Source of the DNA: Steinernema hermaphroditum
Taxonomy: Eukaryota; Nematoda; Chromadorea; Rhabditida; Steinernematidae
Length of the DNA: 64,000 nt
Direction of reading: 5' to 3'
Assembly: GCA_030435675.1 (NCBI GenBank)
Contig: CM059624.1
Span: 1,946,769-2,010,768 of the forward strand
Positions 1 to 15,264 of the stretch are shown here, piece after piece. A program made the position numbers and the translations under genes. Within the stretch, counting starts at the first letter, position 1. Each line of letters opens with the position of its first letter. The notes below the pieces were generated by a model, which was not told the DNA's origin, ran no database searches, and saw only the letters and a program-made list of their open reading frames with translations.

Positions 1-393
1 GACGTAAACATCGAAGTGGCGTTCGTCGAGATCTGCATCGAATACGACGCGCTGTCGACGGAGTATCGCGAAATCGAGAAAGCCTTCTTCAGCTTCTTTA
101 AATCAAAGGAACATACCCAAAGCCACGACGATCAAATACAAGCTCTCACGCAGCTCCACGACTATCAGGACAAGTTCGCCGATCTGCACAAGGCATTTGA
201 CGAAGTGCACGACGTGGTCGAGTCCAGTAGGAAGAACTTGACCGTCAACAATAAATGCACTCTGGAGGCAGTCATCACGGCGGCGCAAGCAAGAAGAAAA
301 TTCTGGAATGCTCAGAAGGCTTATATGGGTTCGCAAAGGGGGCTGCTTCTGTGTATGGATCAGGAGGGTGAGAGGAAACAGATGGCCTTGTAA
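1..393 (+). CDS. Partial gene: C-terminal exon of a J-domain-like paralog (tandem copy 1)
   Basis: The open frame runs in from the window edge (reading begins D-V-N-I-E) and stops at 393, so only the last exon is present. It aligns along its length with the end of the next gene (1203-2006): both have an AFVE-C-EYDALST block, a charged helical stretch with F-LHKAFDE/F-LHNAFDK, and a closing FW-AQ--YMGS / FW-AQ--FMGS block. The two are therefore tandem duplicates. The segment is charged, helical and without membrane spans. The N-terminal J-like part must lie upstream of the window. An AATAAA polyadenylation signal sits at 437-442, 44 bases past the stop, which supports this as a real 3' end. 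Function is unknown beyond the relationship to its neighbour. Confidence 0.6.
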   Translation, partial: DVNIEVAFVEICIEYDALSTEYREIEKAFFSFFKSKEHTQSHDDQIQALTQLHDYQDKFADLHKAFDEVHDVVESSRKNLTVNNKCTLEAVITAAQARRKFWNAQKAYMGSQRGLLLCMDQEGERKQMAL

Positions 394-1202
394 ATAATGT
401 ATATATTTGGTTTTTTTAATTGTTGGACTGATCAGTAATAAAAGTTGTTGTTTTGAAGGATGCAGTCAAAGATCAGACGTGTTACCGGAACAGTCGGGTT
501 AATAATGTACTCTCTATTATTGCCAGCTCAACGGTCGAAGGTCAAAGGGTTTGTGATTGAGTTGCGCGCCAGGTTTTTTGTAACAGTCTGGATTTGAGAC
601 ATTGGGAGGATCCACTGGTTAGTCAGGTGCAGAGTTGGCGGGTTCAGGTTTTCGGGTCGGGAACTTTCGGGTACCCGGACAACTCTGGTCAGGTGATGTG
701 CATGGCCGTAAATTGTCGGTTCTTCGTATTGAAGCCCATGACTACGATGGAGCAGCTGGGTTACAGACCCGATCGGGTAGGTTGTGGGAGAGAAATACCC
801 TTATAAAAGTGACATACGCCAAACTTAGGCAAAACCCGTACGAATAAGTACGTACAGCACAAGCATACAATCAACAGGTTTAAGCCTCAGCTTAAGCTTG
901 AATAGCTGAACCAATCCGTTAGCTATTCAACGGCTCAGATCAGGTGAACCTCTGGCGCGACGGTTCAACTGGTTAAGATGGTTACATGGCTGAGCCTATG
1001 CCCATGTATAGAAACAGTTACCAAAGGGCCTTCTCATCTCTTTGCTGCCAAGAGTTGCCCAAGAGTTGTGCATGTTCCACTTCAAGATGCAAAGCGATGC
1101 TATCTCACTTCGCACCTCTAGCTTTCACAGTATGGGTGCTAGGATCACAGAGCTGCGATCCAGTTGTTCGACCTCTACGGGATCTGCATGGTGTCGGCGC
1201 CG
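394..1202. other. Intergenic spacer between the tandem J-like copies
   Basis: It holds the AATAAA signal of copy 1 (437-442). Around 640-680 there is a GGGTACCCGGA-type palindromic patch that recurs near 26,715-26,745. I see no convincing exon here; short open frames have no family resemblance. Confidence 0.4.
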
Positions 1203-2006
1203 ATGTGGAAGCTTCTCCGCTCCTTCAATGGGCGCTTCTCAAGTCGGATGCTTCATAATCCCGAACGGCAGGCCGCTACTGTGAGAAATTCAGTAAATTA
1301 TGAATTTAGATATGCATACAATTGTGGGACTTTGTGCGTTACACCCAACGCCACAACAGAAGAGATCAAAGAAGCCTATTTTATGTTCAGCAAGAAGGTG
1401 AGCTAAGCACGTATTTCTATGTAATTTGAGCTCCACTTTCAGCTCCACCCTGCTCTTTACGGAAGATACGGAATAATGTACGATTATACTGCGGAGGAGG
1501 CTCAAATGGAGTATCACGAAGTGTACAATGCTTACAAGGAGCTCATGCATTGCAAGTCACCGGACTCTCTTGGCAATTTTTTGACCGGATCGTCGAGTTC
1601 GCACCTCGTCACCGAGCTTCATATCCACACCGACATCGAAGAGGCGTTTGTAGAGACCTGTGTCGAATACGACGCACTGTCCACAGATTTCCGAGAACTG
1701 GAGAGAGCCTTCTTGAATTTGAACAAGAACAACAAAGACATCCAATCTAGCGATACATACCTGATCCGAGACCATCGGAACGCATTCAACAATCTCCATA
1801 ACGCGTTCGATAAGTTCCACGATATCATCGAATCGAAGAGAAGGAGGAATCTGCTCACCGACTATGAATGCACCCAAGAGGACGTCGCGATAGCTGCGAC
1901 GGCTAGTAGGAACTTCTGGCATGCCCAGATTGCGTTTATGGGTTCTCGAACGGCTTTATCAGACCGTTTGAATGAAGCCGGTGAAGAAAAACGCAAGGAC
2001 TTATAA
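1203..2006 (+). CDS. Divergent J-domain protein, HPD motif degenerated to HPA (tandem copy 2)
   Basis: Two exons, 1203-1397 and 1443-2006, joined in phase 0 across a 45-bp GTGAGC...TTTCAG intron; 252 aa. Residues ~35-90 read as a J domain: a CVTPNATTEEIKEAYFMFSK helix, then LHPALYGRYG, then EEAQMEYHEVYNAYKEL. The loop that in working J proteins is HPD, needed to stimulate Hsp70 ATPase, reads HPA here, so Hsp70 stimulation is doubtful (inference). The C-terminal ~140 aa are charged and helical and shared with the upstream paralog. I chose the ATG at 1203 because it yields MWKLLRSFNGRFSSRML, an Arg-rich N-terminus free of acidic residues that resembles a mitochondrial presequence; in-frame ATGs at 1164 and 1188 are possible. 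A mitochondrial location is inferred only. Confidence 0.6.
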
Positions 2007-2230
2007 CTTACTACTTATCTTATTTGATTATGTATGAAGAGTCATATACAGTGTTTTATTTGGGAGTATGATCTGCATAAGCTTACTAGTAAAGATGGTT
2101 GTTTATGCATAGATGATAACATTATCTGGTGTGTCAGACCTTGGGCGCGTAAACCACAAAAGGAAAGTGTCTTTTATGCATGTACTATTTCAGAAAAAGG
2201 GCATTAGGGTAGGTAACGGAAAAAATTTTC
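2007..2230. other. Downstream spacer
   Basis: Short AT-rich stretch between the J-like gene and tRNA-Ala. Nothing is supported beyond the poly-A tract at 2220-2230, which on the minus strand is the T-run terminator of the tRNA. Confidence 0.4.
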
Positions 2231-2302
2231 TGGAGGTATGGGGATTCGAACCCCAGCCCTCTCGCATGCTAAGCGAGCGCTCTACCCCTGAGCTATACCC
2301 CC
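2231..2302 (-). tRNA. tRNA-Ala (anticodon AGC)
   Basis: A 72-nt cloverleaf on the minus strand. The acceptor stem GGGGGTA pairs with TACCTCC (one G-T wobble) and the discriminator is A. The A box reads TAGCTCAGGGGTAGAGC, the anticodon loop TTAGCAT, and the T arm GGTTCGAATCC. The 3' flank gives a T run on the transcribed strand, as expected for Pol III termination. No intron. A 3' fragment of a close relative lies near 48,614. Confidence 0.95.
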
Positions 2303-2483
2303 ACACAAGTTCCCTCTTCCCGCAGTTCTATTAGGCAAACGGGCTGTTATTTGATATAAAAGCAGCAACAGTGACTAGTGATATTTTTAGTGAATTACTG
2401 TCGAATGGTATCGTGTCAAAAGCGAAGATACAAGATGAGACCTGGGTCGGAGCGGAAGATTGTTTTCTCTACGCCTGCTTGGC

Positions 2484-2552
2484 TGATTGGTAGTGCTTTC
2501 GATTGCCATGCTGGAGGTCGCGGGTTCAATCCCCCATGGTGTCTGTGTCCTT
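2484..2552 (+). tRNA. tRNA-like relic, Gly(GCC)-like
   Basis: An A-box-like TGGCTGATTGGTAGTGC is followed at tRNA spacing by TTGCCAT, which would be a GCC anticodon loop, and by a B-box-like GGGTTCAATCC. The T stem and anticodon stem do not pair well (at least two mismatches in each), so this is a decayed tRNA or tRNA-derived repeat rather than a working gene. Confidence 0.35.
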
Positions 2553-2997
2553 TTATCGCTAAAATATCTCTATTTCTTTTTTTACTGCTATTATTCGATT
2601 CGGCAAAAATAATGAAATACTCCTTTCGACAACCCGAAAAAGAAAGATGACTCATCTTCCACCCCCACATTGACCGTTTCATGACCACAAATGTGTGCGC
2701 TGCACTAGCAATGACCTCATTGCAGCTACGTGCAGAATTAATGAAATGAAATTCGATTGTTCTCGACATTTACGCTTGTGTCATCCACCCGCTCTCGGGC
2801 TCTTGCTCGCAGTCCTTCCAAAATTTAACAATATAAGCTCTTGACCTCATCAGATATAAGCACTTTTTCGAAATCTCCGTCTGGCCTTGTTTCAGAGTAC
2901 GTCGAGCAGATCGAAGATCGGCTCTTATAATCCCCCATTCTGGAAGTGGACGCCACGTCGAGGGATAAAACCAGTTTTCGGACGTCGATTCTACAGA

Positions 2998-3099
2998 CTA
3001 CACACCGGCCAAGTAGAAAGCGATAACGGAACAAAGAACACCGACAATCCCGGCGTCAACAACGCCTTCCACTCGTCTGATATCGACTGACCTTTCCAT
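2998..3099 (-). CDS. Possible 33-residue single-span small ORF
   Basis: ATG at 3099 (context CACCATGG) opens a 33-codon frame starting MERSVDIRRVEGVVDAG, followed by a hydrophobic span (IVGVLCSVIAFYLAGV) that ends directly at TAG. An alternative reading splices GTGTTC...GTGTAG (44 nt) out of the hydrophobic part and continues into a frame that ends near 2825. Both readings are speculative and no homolog is recognised. Confidence 0.22.
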   Translation of the reverse strand: MERSVDIRRVEGVVDAGIVGVLCSVIAFYLAGV

Positions 3100-3920
3100 G
3101 GTGCCACTCGGAACTACAGTATTTAAACTGTAAAAATCGTACCGTTTAAAATGTCATCGCACAAGCATAAAATTTCGAACAGTTGACATTTTAATTAGTG
3201 TAACGACAGTAGGACACGCCGCCAGACAACGCGCGTCGTGGCGGGACCCGGCACCTGCGAACGCAAAGAGACACGTCGACTTGTCCGCGTCACGCCATCG
3301 CCCAACGCATCGTCTTCGACGCACGATGACCGATCGGATCAGTGGGCGAAAGAATTCGTTCTGCTCACTGATTTTTGTCTTTATTTTGATATTTCGATTG
3401 TTATTTACATGACAATAGGTAGTCATATCCACTTGATTGAAGCATCGGTTTGTTTTGTATACGTGCATATCCGGAAGTGTCCTTTTTGTTGCCTTTCCAT
3501 CCAGTGTTAGATTAGGCAGTCCTTGTTTACATCTGATGAAGTAGTAGTTGTTCGCCATGACCGTTTTAATCGATGTACGAGGACCGAATGATATTCCGAG
3601 CTTCCTTAAATGTGACAACTCAGATTAGATTCTATAGTCTATCATTTGCCCTGGGCTCAAACTCTGCACTGAACATCATGTTTTGAAAATGACAAACCTG
3701 GTCAAAATCTGTCTCTAGAAGGCGATAAATTCAAGTTTGCGGGCAGATAGAGAGGTCGTCTATCGTATAAGAAGAATAGCTGTTCTATTTGGAGCTTTCA
3801 CAGTTTGTTTGATCCATACATATCCGATTTACAATCGAGAACCGTTGCGTCTTTCGAGAATTTGACCTTCAACACAGCCAAGCCACTTCAGGCTCCTTGC
3901 AGGCTTTCTGCTCCTCAACG
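3100..3920. other. Upstream region of sec-23
   Basis: No exon supported. A minus-strand open frame at 3154-3618 has low-complexity Arg/Cys content and no family match. The 150 bases before 3921 should hold the sec-23 5' UTR and core promoter; I could not single out a TATA box or initiator. Confidence 0.35.
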
Positions 3921-9810
<5,890 letters not shown>

Positions 9811-10682
9811 ACCCGAAACAACGTCAATCCTTTGCAGTTGTACGTAATGTGATGTTTTGGTTGGTTATTTTACGGATGATGTACAATTATTGGCCGCACT
9901 TTGTCGCCACTTGGCTGATTCTGTTAATTGGATATTTATTGTATGACGACATCGTGAAGTAAAGAGATATGTACTGTGATTGGTTCTGGGAGTGAAAGGT
10001 ATCTGCTGCACATCATCAGGCTTCGTTGGGCATGCGAAACCAAAGCGGGATACAGTAATCCCTACCCCAGTAGTTTGGAAAAGTGTTGAAGAGGGGAACG
10101 CTAACAAAGGAACTGCCCAAAGTCGAAAGCTAAAAATTCGGGACCAAGTAGAGCATTCGGATGTAAGCACAACGAACGTTGTCCCGTCGACCCTCAAGCA
10201 ATAATCCTAACCAAAAAGGTAGTTTTCAATAGAGTAATCACGCTTATTAAAGAGTGATAAACGTTTATTTACACGAATGGGAGGTGTCTCAACGGCACAG
10301 TTGCAACGTTCCATGCCAGCAAAAAACCGGAGTGGGTTCGGAGTCTGCTGCGTCCAGTAAACGACTATGCTTTGTATGGTGTAAGCCGTTGAATCATAAG
10401 TGTGAACTCGGTAAAAGTTTATGAAAAACAGAACATTGAGAAGATTCTATGATCCATGAAGCCGGCTCCGGCTCAGTTGGCGTCTCTTTACAAAGAACAT
10501 AATCATAACTGGAAAGAGGCGAAAGAACGCGCAAAACTCATGCCACGAAGGCGAGGCGCTTCGGGACTCATTTGGATTCAGATGAGCGCACGTTGCATCT
10601 CTTTCCATGGTGTCAATCGCACATTATTTGCATATTTGTTGTCCACAACACATACGGAGTCACTGCTGATCATCAACTCACG
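9811..10682. other. Spacer after sec-23
   Basis: It should contain the sec-23 3' UTR; no canonical AATAAA is obvious close to the stop. Near 10,461 there is a CGGCTCAGTTGGC-TCTCT motif also present at 40,213. No exons supported. Confidence 0.35.
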
Positions 10683-11309
10683 ATGGACTCCGTGCCGTTC
10701 AAATTTTGTGACGCTGCTGCTGCTACCTTATATCGCTTTCCCGACGCCGGAAGCTTGCATGGTGTTTGGGGCGCCGCTTTCGAGCACCAAAAGACCAATC
10801 GACTGAACTATGCATTGTCAATATGGCGAATTGATGGTAAATGGTATTACAAGATCACAGACAAGAAAGGAAATGAATGGAATTTAGAAGAACTGCTGAA
10901 AGCACCGAGTAAACATTTACGGTTTTTACATCTTCTTTTCTCGAACGGCAGCAGCTCTTCGGTGCCATTAGATACAGCCGTCACCCACGAAGAGATTTTG
11001 AAAGTCGTGGATTTCGCGATGCATTTCTTAAATCAGTCGGCGGTTTTTTTCACGATGACGTCGGATAAAGACGAGAAGGCGCTGGTCGAATGTTTGCGAC
11101 TTTTGATGGACGCCAACTTCAAATACATCACATTCTGGGGCGGTGGAGACCAGCAGCAGTATGAAGAGTTTGTTCGAAAACAAATGAGATTCGAGCGATT
11201 GAAGGATATTTATATGCTCGGATGCCCTGAATACTGTGCGGAGGAGTTGCAGGGAGTCATGACTAAGGCGACTCTTCCTAATGGAATAATCAAATACAGT
11301 AGGAAATAG
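10683..11309 (+). CDS. Nematode orphan family protein with an F-box-like N-terminus (copy 1)
   Basis: A single-exon frame of 208 aa. It opens MDSVPFKFCDAAAATLYRF, the same start signature as the genes at 20,059 (MDTLPFAFYDAVISSL) and 26,987 (MDAIPFKFCDAVASMV), which is how the start was chosen over upstream ATGs. The body has a W-I-GKWYYKI block, an L-FLHLLFSNG strand and late helices with regular hydrophobics; there is no signal peptide or membrane span. The opening resembles the short N-terminal helix of nematode F-box/F-box-associated proteins, but I cannot confirm an F-box. A role as a substrate-binding adaptor for a cullin ligase is speculation. Confidence 0.6.
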   Translation: MDSVPFKFCDAAAATLYRFPDAGSLHGVWGAAFEHQKTNRLNYALSIWRIDGKWYYKITDKKGNEWNLEELLKAPSKHLRFLHLLFSNGSSSSVPLDTAVTHEEILKVVDFAMHFLNQSAVFFTMTSDKDEKALVECLRLLMDANFKYITFWGGGDQQQYEEFVRKQMRFERLKDIYMLGCPEYCAEELQGVMTKATLPNGIIKYSRK

Positions 11310-12980
11310 GCTCATAGGAAGATCACCCCGATGACGATTCTTGGTAACCATGGTTTTCTATTGCTTGCTGTATAACATTTTTTGATTGCGTATTGTGTAA
11401 AGAATGATAAAGATCCCCCATATATAAACGGAGAACCGAGGGGTTCGTCGGTCTTTTTGTGTGTGTGTGTTTTTTCGTGCGCACGGAGAAAACACCCACA
11501 CAAAATAAGGACTCCAAGGGGAACCGAACCCGACACCGCCCGCTTACAAACAGAGAACGTTCGCAATGAGCCACACATACAGTTGAGGTGGTAGTGCTCT
11601 ACTTCCACTATCTCTCTGGTGATGCTAGGCTTTGAGTTTTTTTTCTGTTTTTGGGTGTCCATGTCTACCAATCTTGCCGACCGCAAGGCTATGGTGTCTG
11701 GCCGCCCGCAAGACTGTGGGCTACATGGCTTTTAGTACATGGAGGGCACGAATTCGCGCACAGCCGCATTTATAATATTAACGAATACACGCGGTTCTTT
11801 GTTCTCTGCATTCGATTTCGACCACAGAATCAAAACTTCTAAACCTGCTTTTGTTGTTGGTTGGTTCGGACCCACTCCCATTAGACTATTTAGTCCTGTA
11901 GATAAATTTTCAGAACAATTTCTTCAAATGGTAATATTGCATGATTCTTGTGGTTTTCATCTCCATCAGTCGACCGCAAATTCTGTTTTATATGCGCTCT
12001 CTGCAAATCTGAGGTCTCATAACTGGTTTTTACTCCTGAAATCTTGATCCGACCTCGAGCTCGAGGACCCTAAAAAGTTGCAGCTACGGTGCTGCAAAAG
12101 ATTGAGTGATTTCTTCTACGAAAATAGGTCATCACCGCTTTAAACCGCCTTTTACAAAAAGTGTCCTCTACGTGTGACATTTCACACTTTCCAAACGGTC
12201 TATTACAACAACTGTAGATCACAACAAAAAATCCAATGAGCTTAGCAGTCCTCGGAATCATTAAATTAGAATTCCAATGGGAAATCAACTCACTCAACAC
12301 TCTTAGAAATGTTTTCTGAACAAGCATGTAAACGGGTTCCACAAACAACATGTCTCCTTGACTCATTCCACTGGTAATTAATCAAATGTTGCGGTTTAGG
12401 AGGTCAAAGGGTGCGCAATCAGGTGACTGGAAAAAAGCAACGTACAAAAAATGGACCGCGGAAGCAAAAAGTCGTGACCTCTTTTGCAACATTATAAAAT
12501 GCCCTTCGCAAAAACTGATCGTCTTCCAGAGAGAACTGCAAGACATTCGATGTGGTGACTCCTGTCCTGCATAGAATGGTTCTTCAGCCTTTGGCGTCTC
12601 GTCATGGTGAACCTATTCGTTCTATGGTGATTCAAAACATCTTTTTCAGTGCAATTTTAGCCGCTTCCTTTTCGTAAATATGGATACTTGCTTTGTCATG
12701 ACTCTCATAAATCCTCCTCCTAGAAAGGAAACATTTCAAAATCGAGCACACCAATCGACTTGAAGATTGGTGGTCGTCTTGATTCGATGGCGGCGAACAA
12801 AGCGCAAGTAGTCACATAATCGATCCTTGGAACCCGGCCATGGATCATTGGATCATTTTTTACGATTTTTGTGTATTGTAGAGGCCATGTCATTTTCCAT
12901 CGATTATACACGTTTCAACCTGATCGGCATGTCCGACTCTTGTAAATTCGTATTCTCCCTTTCAGAAATATTCAAACGAC
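11310..12980. other. Repeat-containing spacer
   Basis: It contains a TG-rich stretch (11,455-11,476), a SINE-like copy (11,519-11,600) and no recognisable exon apart from the possible 5' part of the next gene (an acceptor-like TTTCAG at 12,960-12,965). Confidence 0.35.
11519..11600 (-). repeat. tRNA-Thr-derived SINE-like copy S1
   Basis: On the minus strand TGTGTGGCTCATTGCGAACG (A-box region), a TTTGTAA anticodon-loop equivalent (UGU) and GGTTCGGTTCC (B box) occur in tRNA order. It belongs to the same family as copies at 30.8, 43.3, 43.6, 47.8, 52.8 and 63.9 kb. Confidence 0.6.
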
Positions 12981-13452
12981 ATGCTGGTCATGAACCTATT
13001 CCTCATTGTCGCAATGAACCTCGTCATCATCAGTGGCTGCTTAAGGATGAGACCACGCGATGAGATCGGTTTAGCTCTGGAAAGATTTAGCTCAGCGACA
13101 AGCAACACGAAGAATGAAAGAAACGGCTTAATGAATCAAAATACTGTCTCCATAGATCTGAAAGGTGAACCTAGCTTTTCCCAAATTCTATGGGGGCTTC
13201 GAGCATTGTTATTGTTCCGTTTTCTCTTCTATTCGATCTGCAATACGAAGTCATCTATTCCTATTTACGTGCATTGCAGGTAACACCGATCTTCCACGAT
13301 CTGTTTGTTCGGAAAACGAATGCAAATCTAACATGACGATCTCTGTCTTCAAGAAGCCTATAGAGAAGACGAAACCCTCACGATACTGTACATTCTATCT
13401 AAAAGTGGACATTTGTGAAGGCTATGGTGAAGTGTACTTTATGCCTGCATAA
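12981..13452 (+). CDS. Small membrane-anchored or secreted protein, unknown family
   Basis: Exon 1 is 12981-13164 and exon 2 is 13280-13452, joined in phase 1 across a 115-bp intron (donor GTGAAC, acceptor TTGCAG); 118 aa. The start MLVMNLFLIVAMNLVIISG is a signal peptide or anchor. The rest is polar with four late cysteines (SVCSENEC, YCTFYLKVDIC). The coding frame is open upstream to an acceptor-like TTTCAG (12,960-12,965), so a 5' exon may exist. The same donor is phase-compatible with a second candidate last exon at 13,691-13,848, which is followed by AATAAA. Confidence 0.4.
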
Positions 13453-13690
13453 TCAAATTTATGATGTATACTTATACATATATCCCTATATAAATAGTGA
13501 ACCGAACGATTTGTGTGCGTTTTTGAGTTCACACGCTTCTTGAAAATTAGACAGTGGTGGACATATAAATAGGCGCACCCTTAGGTAAAGTTCCAATTGC
13601 CGATTTACCTTAGATTGAACCGAAGGCAGTTTCACATGCAGAATTTATCAAGCTACAAAATTCTCTTATTTACTTTCCGTTCAGGATCAA

Positions 13691-13848
13691 CCGCGCAAAC
13701 GGGGAATGTAATACATTCGGCCGACTCAGATTTGGCGCGGCCAGAGTTCCACTATTTTCTACAGTCCCAACGGCACACGGAGGAACAGCTGGACCAGAAG
13801 GAATGCCACGTCGAAACTACTACTACAAATACCTTGATTGAGATCTAG
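13691..13848 (+). CDS. Candidate alternative last exon
   Basis: It follows a TCCGTTCAG acceptor and enters in phase 1, matching the donor at 13,165. It encodes a polar tail (GSTAQTGNVIHSADSD... ending TTTTNTLIEI) and is followed 13 bases later by AATAAA (13,861-13,866), a good 3'-end signal. If used, exon 13,280-13,452 would be skipped. Support is from signals only. Confidence 0.35.
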
Positions 13849-13866
13849 GCTATTGATGTTAATAAA

Positions 13867-15264
13867 GTGTAATTTTCAATGCAAAAATCCAATACTTCAT
13901 CTACTTTCTAAACCCATCTATAACTGCGATCTAATTTTAAATATCGCCAGACTGTGTTCTTCAGCCACATTTTAATTCTCATTTCACTATTCAAATGACA
14001 TAACCGCTGTAGTTTGTATCGCCAGCACGCGAATTCGCACTAGAATTTGCGTTTTATTGTGGCACGTATGGCTCGGAAAACAAATTTGTTTACAAATAAG
14101 AGCTGGACAAAGTCTGTATTATTCTGCACATTAGTCAACACTGCTCTGAACATTAGGCTAAGGAAAGCAGTGATCGGAATTGACTCCTGAGCTGTACAGT
14201 TGACCATATAAGGAACGTCCCGTCAGCTCGATTAGTCATGGACTCCGCCGATGAGGCCTTTTGTGGACACGAGCCGTAGTGGTCACAAAACGTCGGCGAA
14301 TGTTGATGTTAAAACGGCCATATTCTTGCTGAAATACCTCTCTATCTGTTCATCTGCACGCTTGATCTCCTGTCTGTTTAATCATAGTGAAGCATATAAA
14401 AAGGTCGATAAATGAGTAGAACCCCGGAGCACCTTAAGGGCACATAAAGAGGAACTCGGATGAGACCCTTCCGGATTGGACATCTCGGTGACATTCCGAT
14501 TCGAAGAAGGTCCAGGTAACCGGATCCATGCCCTTTGGAAAGAAGTCTTCACCCTTGTCCTGTTGCCATATGCCCCCCATCTCTGATCGTCTGCGCTCTC
14601 TTCGCACATCAATAAGCAGCTACAGTATATTCTGCGGCAGCTGGACTCCCAACTTGGATTGACTCTAGAAGCCCTTTAGTGAGCGAGTCGAGTCGAAGAG
14701 CTTTGAGTGAATTTCGCCTATGCAGCATAGCAATTTAAGAGGGGAACAGCATACCAGTCACATGAGATCATCGGATTCAGAATCGTTAGTTTCTTAATGG
14801 AGACTGCGTTCTCAGCCTGGTCCTCTGTTAGAGAGCAAACTCGCTTGAGAAGAGACGAGTTTGCAGATACTGTCTATAAAGATACGATATAGATGATCCC
14901 TGAGACCCCTTTATGAGCATGCCTTAACCCAACTTCATGATGATATTCCCATTTCCTCCTTCTCCTCTGAAACTGCACGTAGACTGCGCTAAACTGACGC
15001 TTCCTGCTCCATCTTTACCTCTTGCTCAATCGTTGTAATTTAGCAAATTGCACCTTATCGCAACATTGTCCACATTTAGACTTTGAGCTAATTGCCATCC
15101 TCCTCACCTTCCACCTCTTCTTCGTCCCTCTAATCCTTTGTCTCTTCTCTCCGAACACCCCTCGCCGCGATTCGCTGGAAACGCCCCTTGAGCTCGTAAT
15201 TCCCCAGTCACGCGATTATTTTTCGCAAATAAGTCCACTGCGTTCACCTTCGCCGAGGTTGGAC
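13867..15264. other. Gene-free stretch
   Basis: No exon or family resemblance seen on either strand. Short open frames, such as the minus-strand frame at 14,382-14,612, are not supported by codon pattern or splice context. The last ~200 bases are CT-rich and precede chemoreceptor-like gene 1. Confidence 0.35.

Noticed and set aside
3154..3618. 154-codon minus-strand ORF
   Set aside because: Low-complexity Arg/Cys composition in a GC-rich patch, no recognisable domain.
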